Shown: piece after piece, positions 37,602 to 46,857 of the stretch
Position numbering within the stretch: the stretch's first letter is position 1
How the letters are laid out: each line of letters begins with the position of its first letter
Source: Rotaria sordida
Lineage: Eukaryota; Rotifera; Eurotatoria; Philodinida; Philodinidae
Direction: 5' to 3'
Assembly: GCA_905250125.1 (NCBI GenBank)
Contig: CAJNOL010000904.1
Location: 31,296 to 95,295 of the forward strand
Length of the DNA: 64,000 nt
Made by a program: the position numbers and the translations under genes
Notes under the pieces: generated by a model
The model's database searches: none
What the model was told of the DNA's origin: nothing
The model's input: only the letters and a program-made list of their open reading frames with translations

Positions 37602-37919
37602 ATGAAGAATCTACTTGTTATAGTCACTATTGTGATTGGACTCGTGTTTGCTATTAGTGCCATTCCAACTCGTCGTGAAACAGACACAATACCATGCGAG
37701 CATCAAACCTGTCTCACCGATATTTCGATCTGTATATGTGGTTCGACATTAACACCAGATGATCGATGTGGCTGTCCATTTCGATGTACACAATGTTCGT
37801 TTGAATATATACCATCGTTCAACTTTAATTTTACTGGTATTATCTTTCCAGAAATCGATTGGTCCGGTCTTGTTTTCGATTTTTCGAATTGGGATTTGAA
37901 TCTTGGCAAGAAAAAATAA
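37602..37919 (+). CDS. Small secreted cysteine-rich protein
   Basis: A 105-residue single-exon frame begins MKNLLVIVTIVIGLVFAISA, a clear signal peptide. The mature part has eight cysteines packed into about 35 residues: CEHQTC, CICG, CGCPFRCTQC. The spacing is reminiscent of IGFBP, antistasin or trypsin-inhibitor-like disulphide domains but matches none exactly. After them comes an aromatic, acidic segment (FNFNFTG, IDWSG, FDFSNWDLNLG) and a KKK end. Codon choice is more balanced than in neighbours. No homologue comes to mind. A secreted disulphide-rich effector, inhibitor or matrix component is possible, but no activity can be claimed. Confidence 0.65.
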   Translation: MKNLLVIVTIVIGLVFAISAIPTRRETDTIPCEHQTCLTDISICICGSTLTPDDRCGCPFRCTQCSFEYIPSFNFNFTGIIFPEIDWSGLVFDFSNWDLNLGKKK

Positions 37920-38191
37920 ATTTCTAGGACTTGTTCCTACCAATGATACATTCACCAATAAATGATATTATTTGTTGTTGCATCTAGAAAAATTTAAAAT
38001 TGTTTTTTTTACGGATCCTATGATGACTAGGATCGAATAGGAACAGATATCGATTTGTACTATCTGTGAGAATGCGTCCATCAATAGTGAATGCTTTTAT
38101 TTTCTTCTCAATCATATCAGAAGATCATTAGAATGAGTTTGAAAGAAAGATTTTGGACGTGTTTTTATATTTCTTGCTCCGTAAGTAAAGG

Positions 38192-38247
38192 AGGGTGTGG
38201 ATGTGGATATGAGTGTGAGATAAGTCAACAACGATACCCACACCCAG
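38192..38247. repeat. TGTGGG-like foldback, copy 1
   Basis: The left side reads AGGGTGTGGATGTGGATATG, and the right side ATACCCACACCC is its inverse. The G-rich half is a degenerate run of TGTGG/TGAGTG units. Part of a five-copy family in the window. Confidence 0.65.
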
Positions 38248-38855
38248 ATTGAATAATCAACTGAATCTTTACGTCGCAGACTTGGGCAATCATCAAATAC
38301 AAAAATTTTTACGTTACTAAACAAATCTTTTTCTTTGCGTTATTACGATAAATTAATAAAATCTAAATTTCGACTGAGCATTAATAATATAATTATGAGA
38401 ACAGACACGAGTTATAAATAGATGTTCACTAAAAAGCAGTTTTTTTTACAGACAAGAAGTAAAATAATCGTATGTTCTCTAATAAATATTGTTTACCTTT
38501 CCATAAGGTGATCAAATTTTTCCTTAAAACCGCGATTCCGAAAGTTGTGCACTAAATAATCTATTCATGTTTATGCACCGAAAGGTAAAAATTCAAGCTG
38601 GGTAGACAATTGAAATGATAGTGGTCCGAAACAAGTTTATTTGAAATGTTGTTAATAAGGCATAGGATAATACTCATAAGTTCATCGATTGGATGCGGAA
38701 ATAATGTTTTGATCATCTTTAAAATAATCTGTCTTATATATGAAGGCACTAAAGTATACGCATATAATTAATGATGTTGTCCATATAATTCTAGTAAAGA
38801 TATACAAAAAAAACTTTTAGAAAGGAGCTTTTGGAACATGCTGTACTATCTGCTC

Positions 38856-38880
38856 GCTTTATCTGTTGGACAGATAAAGC
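38856..38880. repeat. Perfect 10-base-arm hairpin
   Basis: GCTTTATCTG and CAGATAAAGC flank a 5-base loop. No neighbouring gene within a kilobase. Confidence 0.7.
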
Positions 38881-39092
38881 AAATGTTCAATGAGAAAATG
38901 CAGGTAAAGTGAACGTGCTAGCCATTTTGAATGAAGATAATCTATTTAAGAGTATCTCATTGATTTTCACTTCTCAAAATTAAAATTGATCATGATTACC
39001 TTTGACAAATCTTTTCACAACGCTTAGATCTACTACTAATTAGCAGTTCAAGCAAAAATAATCAGTATTATCTTTTTGCGCTGATCTCTCTT

Positions 39093-39135
39093 GGATGTGA
39101 GTGTGGGTATTCCTCTCATCTACATTCACACCCAA
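39093..39135. repeat. TGTGGG-like foldback, copy 2
   Basis: GGATGTGAGTGTGGGTAT is followed after a short spacer by CTACATTCACACCC, its partial inverse. Confidence 0.6.
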
Positions 39136-40206
39136 TTTTCAGAAATATTCACTAGATACATATTTTAATCAGTTGAAAATCAGAAAATGAACAGTGGTTC
39201 TTGCAAAAGAATTTGAACACTATGAATCATGGAAGTTAATAAAATCCGAATCATTCGTTATCAATTGATTGAGAAGACAAAAAGTGACAAAATTCCTATC
39301 ATCATTAGATTTTTCTAAAAATTGAACACAACGAACAGTAAAACTATTGAACTCATCTATTTTTCTCTTGCTCGGTCTACTAAAAACTGGAAAAGTGAAG
39401 AAAGTGCAAACTTGTTTCTGTGCTAAAATATGTTTTCAAAACAATTATATTTTTACTCAGTTTTTACAGTCAGGAAAATGTTTTATATTTTCACGCATAC
39501 TGTAGGAAAACTCCGGCAGATTATGCATCAGTAGGTACTACTTCGATACACTTCTGAATACAGAAAACCAGCTTAAACATTCACATTTTATTATATTACA
39601 AATTACTATTTCAATGCACATACTTAATAATAATCGTCATATAAGAATTATTCTAAAATTTTTATTGTTTTTTATTTTATGAAAGATTCTTTTTTTTCAG
39701 CACAAAAATAGTTTGGAGTTTATTTTAAACCTATGTTCTCATTAAGCAATTTCTATACCTTATAAAACAATTATGTTTTTTTTTTAATATTACATGACTA
39801 TCAAGAACTGATCTACAGTGGACGAGGTGTACGACTACTCTCCCTTTTTTATGATCACATCCTTTTCAAAAATTCTTTGATCTGCCCCTAATAACGACAA
39901 TTCAGTCAATTTCCATTGTAATAGACATGTTTACTTTTTTTTTTTTTTTTTTACTAAGCATGACCTCGTCTATTCTCATATGAATGAATATCGATGAGAA
40001 CCGCAACAAAATAAATAAATGTCGGAAAGAGGATACCATCTGTTGATAATCATATTGGATGATACATTGGTCAATATTACTTCTTTTTGTTTTTACATCA
40101 TGATCATATATTTTATTCTTTGTCGACGGAAAAAGTGAGAAGAAAATAAAGAACATATATATCTATATATATGTTTTTTTTAGAAAGATGACAATTATCA
40201 GAAAAT

Positions 40207-42916
40207 ATGTGTCAGTCAAACATTCATCTTCTTGATCTACCCAATGACATATTGATTATCATCTTCAAAGAAACTTAACAATGTTGATATTCTTTATTCT
40301 CTATTCGGAATTAATAATGAACGACTTGATATATTACTACAAGAAGATGTATTTATTAATACTCTCAATCTTACAACAACATCATCAATCACTGATTTAA
40401 AACTTGATCGATTTTGTACTTATATATTACCTCAAATTCATCGTCGTATCAAGAAATTCTTTCTCGAAACAACATCTATGGAATGTATTCTTCTTCTTAA
40501 TGATTATCCAAATCTGATCTATCTGGAAATATTCAATTTCGAAGAAGAGAATGTTCATTATTTTATAGATAACCACTTAATATTCTCTAAAATAATCAAA
40601 ATAGAAAAGTATTGAATTAATTATATATATTTTTTTCTTGTTTAGATAACTCCGTTTTTCGACATCTTTTTAAACATCAAATCACAGATCTTATTCTTTA
40701 TAATAATGATGAATATACTAATCCAAGATGATTTATAACCTATACTACAAATGTCTGTGGACATATCTTATCTCTTTTTGAAAATCTAAAGCATTTGACA
40801 ATTATTTCATTATCTATAAATCAATATCCACCTTTGTCACTTTATAATCTACCACCAAATATTTATTTATCTTTGACTCTTACTGTATTATGTGTTAATG
40901 ATTGTGTCTCTTTACTTGGTGTTCAACTCAAACAACTAAGTACATTCATCGTTCAAATTGATGATATCTTCAAATGGTCATCGATTCCTCGCAATAAGGT
41001 GAGTTCATAGTATTTTGTTCTTATTTCAAATTAGTTGATAATATCGACAATGAAATTATATTGATGCATGAGTGGCGCAAGGTCAATGTTTTAAGAAAAG
41101 TAATTGTCACATTCTGTAGTACTGGTGTGCTGCTAACGTGTTGATGTATTGCATGATTACTATAATAGAATAGTGAATACAACACGATAGTTTTGATGAT
41201 TGTGAAAGGATTTGAACTAAAGAGATTTATTCTTGTTTTCCTGTTAATCGAAAAAGATTGATTGTCTAGTATTTTCTCAATAATTAACTATTTTTGACTC
41301 TTTTTTAAATATTCAAGGAACAAATTGAATGACTAAGTTTTGTTCTAACAATTATACAAACTAATAAATTTTTTCTTTTGCTTTTTTGAGTACAAAAAGC
41401 AAGCAATTTTTCTTAAACTATGCAAGAAAAACTGGAAAATTTATCAACATTATGTAGCCATTATTCACTTACTCAGAGCAACTCTTTGATGATCATGATA
41501 TGAACAGAGTGAATTATATCACATAAAATTCCTTAGATTCAAAAATACAACAGAATAAAAGATGATAATATCCAAATAAACTACATTGTTTTAGGACATG
41601 TCGTTGAAAATATTTCGAAGAAGAAACTTGTATATTTAACTAGAATATCTGGAAAAATGAAAGTTACATTATAGAAATGAGAACTATTTTGTTTGATGAT
41701 ATTAACAATATTTCATGTTGATTCAGAAATCTGATAACGTTTAGGTTTCAAAGTGTCTTATAATCTTGTAAAATTTTTAATTTGCTCATTGTCCTTTTGA
41801 GAACTAACTTCTAAAAAATATCTATTATTTTCGATATGGAGAATGTTTCTATTATTGAATTTAGACATGATTATTACATATTATAGATCAGATGAAATAC
41901 AAGAAATATTGAAGAAAGTTGAAAATAAGTGGAGCGTTTTTAATCAGTTTTTCCTATAAATTTTTTATGTTAGTTGAACTAACAAATATGCGTTCCAAAG
42001 GTATTTTTATATTTTATAGGGTGAGCTATATAATTTAAAGTGTTACTCATTAACAATTAGTTATAATATTACTTATGATTATGCACCATTGGTTGTACCA
42101 CTTCTTCGACATATGACACATCTCGAAAAGTTAACTTTGTATCTTTGTACTTGTGCGTCACATTCATTTTCCAATGATCCAATTCTATTCGTCGATGATA
42201 CAAATCCATTTATTGATGGCACTCGTCTTCATAATGGATTTCTTATTCATATGCCTCAACTTCATATATTTAACTTTTATATTAGTACAGAAAATCTCAT
42301 TTCTCCTTCACATCCTCGTAAATCTAATGATGATATTCTGCGAACTTTTACAAATACTATATATGGACAAACAGCTTGTATCATAAATTATTTCAATGGT
42401 GACCATATGGTCATATGTCATGTTTACTCGCTTCCATACACATTTACTCGTTTGACAGACATTACGACTCATTTTCCAACTATTATATTTGACACTGTAA
42501 TTCATTTGTATGTCTATGATATGATTTCAATGAAACATGAATTCTTCATGCGAATTAGTCGAGCTTTTCCATTGCTTAAGTGTTTCTCTATAGAGAATGA
42601 TGCAAACCAATATCGGAATCATCATAAATTGAAATTTGTTAAGATTTCATCTTATCCAATTATTGAATATTCTCATCTAACATCACTTGATATTATACAT
42701 GCAAATATAGATTATGCTGAGCAATTTTTACTTGAAACAAGGGAGCATTTACCTCGTCTAACTGAGTTAAAAATCAACTATTACGTATTAAAAATTGTAA
42801 CAATGAACTTTACAAGAGATGAAACACGACGCAATTGTTCTAAAGTAAAACGATTACTTGTCGAAGGACCAAGAGTTTTTTCAAAAGATGTTTATGAATA
42901 TTTTCCTTCATTATAA
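40207..42916 (+). pseudogene. Broken member of a large F-box-type family
   Basis: The N-terminal part starts at ATG 40207 with IHLLDLPNDILIIIF, an F-box-like beginning. A one-base frameshift near 40264-40275 then breaks it (the frame resumes at LNNVDILYSLFGINNERLD). A second piece ends where a splice donor should be near 40577 but no GT is present; the acceptor near 40648 looks intact. The third piece has an in-frame TGA at 40729-40731. After a standard intron (40999-42019) the last exon is fully open to TAA 42916, with HLTSLDIIHANIDYAEQFLL and NFTRDETRRNCSKVKRLLV. From memory this sequence type is a large, mostly uncharacterised F-box/leucine-rich-like family in bdelloids. Three independent lesions argue for a recent pseudogene, or partly for assembly errors. 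Confidence 0.65.
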
Positions 42917-43217
42917 ATGGAACTTTACTATTCATTTTACGAAAAATAAACTATGTAAAAATTCTCAAATTCTAATAATAAAATCACAAAGATTAGGAAA
43001 TAGGAATCGTTTATGATCGACTATTGGATTGTCTAAAAGTTATTTCCATTCAAAAAATGTTCTTTTTTATTATTATATTAGTTTGTATTCCTTGATGAAC
43101 TTATAACGTCATGGCAATTTAAAACAGTAGGATTTCAACAGAATAATATTAGAGCACTTTTTCGTGAAAAATGATAAATATTAAACATTAGAGACCACCA
43201 GATTAGCCATGTCAACG

Positions 43218-43435
43218 TTTCCATTCTTGAATGTTCCGTTCTAAAAGAATGGAAGTGTATGTCATACTACCTTTTTCTAGCAGTTTTGAAACATCCGAGA
43301 TGTTTATAAATATTTGCTTATATTTTTATGTGAGACTGTTATGCATTCCCCATTCTTCAGAATGGAAACACATGCCTCGTTCCCGTTCCTAGAAATGGGA
43401 ACGCATCTCGCGTTCTTCGTTCTTTAGAATGCAAA
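43218..43435. repeat. Array of short TTC/GAA palindromes
   Basis: A succession of imperfect palindromes, such as CCATTCTTGAATG, GTTCTAAAAGAATGG, ATTCTTCAGAATGG, GTTCCTAGAAATGGGAAC and GTTCTTTAGAATG, is separated by 10-100 bases. They look like a degenerate repeated unit rather than coding sequence. Confidence 0.5.
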
Positions 43436-43575
43436 TTTGGGATGTATTTTACTCTCTAGAGCTCTAAAACATCTTTTAGGATTTCTGAGTCTTATCAAGA
43501 AAGAACCTAAGACATGTTTTTGTAAATGCTGTTACTGTTCAACTCGAATGACGGATACTAGCGTTCCTCTTCTTG

Positions 43576-43647
43576 AATGTGGATGTGAGTGTCAGAGTGT
43601 TGAAGATTCACGCATATCCAGACTCAACCCATACTCCACCCACACTT
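43576..43647. repeat. TGTGGG-like foldback, copy 3
   Basis: GAATGTGGATGTGAGTGTCA faces ATACTCCACCCACACTTT in inverted orientation across about 35 bases. Confidence 0.55.
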
Positions 43648-46065
43648 TAATTAGCCTAAACAAACAAAAAATAGGAGATTTTCAATTTAAATTCAATTCA
43701 ATTTATTGTTTCTTTTTTAAATATATTATTCGATAAACATTTTATTTAGACAAACATGCAAAAACAAATGTTTAAGAAAATATTATGAAAAAAAGAATTT
43801 AATATTTAAATTAAATTTTATTAAATCTATTAATAGTCATTTTTTGTTAGAAAAAAATAATAATCTTGAAAAAAAAAACCAAATTTCATAATACGTAGCA
43901 AGATATTTTATTGGTTTTTTGTTGAATTTTATTAATATGATTATCTTGATTTATTTTTGATTAATCAATAAATAAATTGTTCTAATTAATAATTTTAATC
44001 AGATGTTATATGAAATTTTTACCTGAAATAAATTCTTAAAAATTTACAGTTTATTGATAGAATTATTTTAAAAGAAAATAAATCGAAAAATTCTTTTTTT
44101 TATTCATGAATAGAATAAAGAAAAACGAAAGATCGAAGATCTATCAGAGAATTGAAATGAAATTCTATATCTATAGTTAACTAGAAATAAATAATAAGAT
44201 TTTTATCAGTTCAACAAATCTTACACTTATCTTGATTGTTTAGTCTTCTTTTTTTGTTGATTATCGAACTGACGATTATTTTGCCGAATGATATATTAAC
44301 TTAAAGTTTTAATTCGAAGTATTTTAACTTACATTAGCCCATTCCTTCTCATAACACATATCTGTGAACCTGATTATTGAGTCGATATTTCAAAAAGAGT
44401 TCTTAGAAATTAAATTGATTGTCTATTTCGAATTCTATTGAAATAATAAAGTTAAAGATATTCTTATGTTAATTAAATATTTCAGTCACAAAAAACGTCT
44501 CCCGTTAAAAAAGATTTTAAAAATAAATCTATTCTATTGAAGTTTTTCTTCATTACAACTTCTAAATATTTTATCGTTTTTTTAAATCATTTTTAATGAA
44601 GAAAGTTGATTTAAATGAACATATCATATTTAATTTGAATAAATATCTTAATAAGATATATTGAAAATTATTTTCAATATTGATCAAGAATTGATTCAAT
44701 CAAGAAAAATAGTCTTTATACATAATTATGTTTTATCGTATGAAGAACTTTTATTTTATTTTTCTTTATCTTTTTATCTTTCAAATATAATTAAATAGGT
44801 TTTTCTTAACTTAATCATTTGTTCGAATAAAATCTATGAATTTCGATACTTTAATAGAGGCAAAACAAAATAAAAATAAAACAAATAAAATATTCATTTA
44901 AATTAATTTAAAAAACTACGAAAAGACAAATAATTATTTTCAATATTATTTTCATTATTTTATTAAATATCTAAATAAGTTGTTTTTTTTCGGAAAAAAT
45001 TAGCATTGATAAGAATATATAAATGAAATGGATAAAAAAAATATTATTGTAAAATGTTTAATCAATCTAATTTAATAAAAATATTTCTTTATCAATAAGT
45101 TTTTCGATACGAAATTATTTGATTGCATTAATTGAGAAAAAAAAATGAGATCAGATAAGAAATTTTATTCGAAAATAAATAAGAAAACTTTCTAGAATTA
45201 CCATAAATGAAAATTTAAGAAATATTTTATTAATTTTTCATATATAGATAAACAATTGATTGATATCTAAATTAGAGAAATCTATCTTTAATTGATAAAA
45301 GTAAAATCATCGAATTCAAATTATTTTTACGTGTAATTTCATATTAAAAAAGAATATATTCAAATTAAATTTCGATAAGACATTTTTAAGATTTTAAATA
45401 TATTAAATTAATTGAAAAATAAAGAGAAATATTTTCATCATGATTAACAAATCGAAATAAAAATAAAAACACCTCAATTCATTGATTTAACACGAAATAA
45501 ACAAATAAGAAATGATAAAAATTATTTCTTAAAGAGATTTGAATAAAATCTCTGAAACATAATAATAGAAATTCTGGTGGAGATTTTGGAAACGGGAACG
45601 ATTTAAAAAATTGACGTTCCTAAAGAAAAACTTTGTTTTATTTTCATTTGCATTAAAAGGTATTTATGTAACAGATATTTTTTTTTGAGTTCCTATTTTA
45701 ATATATAGTTAACAGAGTAATAACAAATACCTATTTATAAACAGTTAGACAAGTTCATTATATCATAATTAAATTATTTCAATCATCATTTTCTTTATCA
45801 TCATCACCATCATTGAAAAGACTATTATACAGATTATTTTCGAAGATAATTATATCGTCGTCTTTTCATTTTGAATACATTCATATTTTCATTTGTGCTG
45901 TTGAAGTGCAAATGGGAATGTACATGTGGATAGAGGGGAAGAAGGAGTATGAATTGTAGCCATATTTGTTTTCTAACATGTCTAAGCATTTTCATATACT
46001 TATCATTTATGCTTAGGGTTCGGGCACAAAGTCAGTATGAGTTTTCAGAAACTTGAAAACCCACA

Positions 46066-46212
46066 AGTTCCAGAATTTTCGAGTTTCTTTTCAAAAGACA
46101 CTCGGAAACACTTTTCTCTACTTAAGTTCTATCATGTTCGAGAAGATGATTCTGGAAGATTCCAGAAATTTTAAGAAGGTGGTTCTGGAAGGTTCTAGGA
46201 GAGTTTCCAGAA
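46066..46212. promoter_or_regulatory. Heat-shock-element-like array
   Basis: Alternating TTC and GAA triplets recur at exact 5-base steps, the pattern bound by trimers of heat-shock factor. At 46150-46167 TTC-GAA-TTC-GAA is perfect. A second group reads TTC (46183), GAA (46188), TTC (46193) and a degenerate GGA (46198). TTC (46205) with GAA (46210) follows, and a shorter TTC-GAA-TTC lies at 46068-46080. TTC (46137) and GAA (46142) precede the main site. The array lies upstream of the + strand frame at 46312-46677 and about 650 bases beyond the 3' end of the large - strand gene. Function is inferred from spacing only. Confidence 0.5.
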
Positions 46213-46311
46213 GCAGAAACTCGAAAGAGACACTCTTAATCACGGTGTGTGTGGTGCACCCTCACATCGTTTTCTACATCTAGTATTTATAGAAAACGTG
46301 TCAGCTCTGAC

Positions 46312-46677
46312 GAATAGTTTATCAAACTTTTCACGAAAAAAAGCGTCATATCGGCGATACTAGCAGGTCCTTCGGTAGTATTAATTATTTTTAAACAAGA
46401 AATAATCACCGTGGACCTTGACCAGATGCAGATTGAACTGGATAAAATGGCCGTCTCTGGGACCAAGGTTGTGACTGAAGTCGCAAGGCCAGTCATACCA
46501 CTTCCGTTCGTCAAGCAGTTCGTGCATAATATGGCTGAAATTTTAGTTTATGTGGACAAACTCTTGACAGAGGGGCAAATGCGCAAAATGTCGACTAAGA
46601 ATACCGCTAACAATTGTTCGAACGATGAGCCATTTACCGTTATAGAATGTTTATTCATCGAAACTGTTAGTAGTTAG
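46312..46677 (+). CDS. Small ORF of unknown identity beside the HSE-like array
   Basis: The frame is open from just after a TAG at 46309-46311 to a stop at 46675-46677, but its first ATG is at 46426, so either translation starts there (about 83 residues) or an upstream exon is missing. The predicted sequence has a hydrophobic stretch before the ATG (VISAILAGPSVVLIIF) and an amphipathic helix after it (MQIELDKMAVSGTKVVTEVA). It then continues PVIPLPFVKQFVHNMAEIL. It shares the GC-richer composition of the neighbouring large gene. No family was recognised. It could be a real gene, a 3' exon, or chance. Confidence 0.3.
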
Positions 46678-46857
46678 CTTGGTTAAAGTATGGTAATATA
46701 GCAAATAAAGAACAAGAAATGTCGGCGCTCGACTTGACATTGTCTTGTTTCTGGAATATATTATTAAAGCGTGTATAAAAATATGAAGCTAGGCTAAAAA
46801 ACTATAAGAACAGATCGGGATTATTATTGATTGTGATTTACAATATTCATGATAAGT

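Larger units (their letters stand above)
37920..40206. other. Intergenic region with foldback motifs
   Basis: No gene recognised. Holds two TGTGGG-like foldbacks (38192-38247, 39093-39135) and a perfect hairpin at 38856-38880. A long poly-T run occurs near 39936-39952. Confidence 0.55.
42917..46060. other. Gene-poor, extremely AT-rich region
   Basis: No gene recognised. 43200-43440 holds a run of short imperfect palindromes with TTC/GAA units. A TGTGGG-like foldback lies at 43576-43647. From about 43650 to 45560 the sequence is almost entirely A and T, with no open frame of note. The base composition changes to clearly GC-richer DNA around 45900-46060. Confidence 0.55.

Noticed and set aside
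46287..46514. Open frame on the - strand opposite the small + strand frame
   Set aside because: It overlaps the + strand frame completely, has low-complexity Ser/Thr content and no domain; at most one strand can be real and neither is certain.
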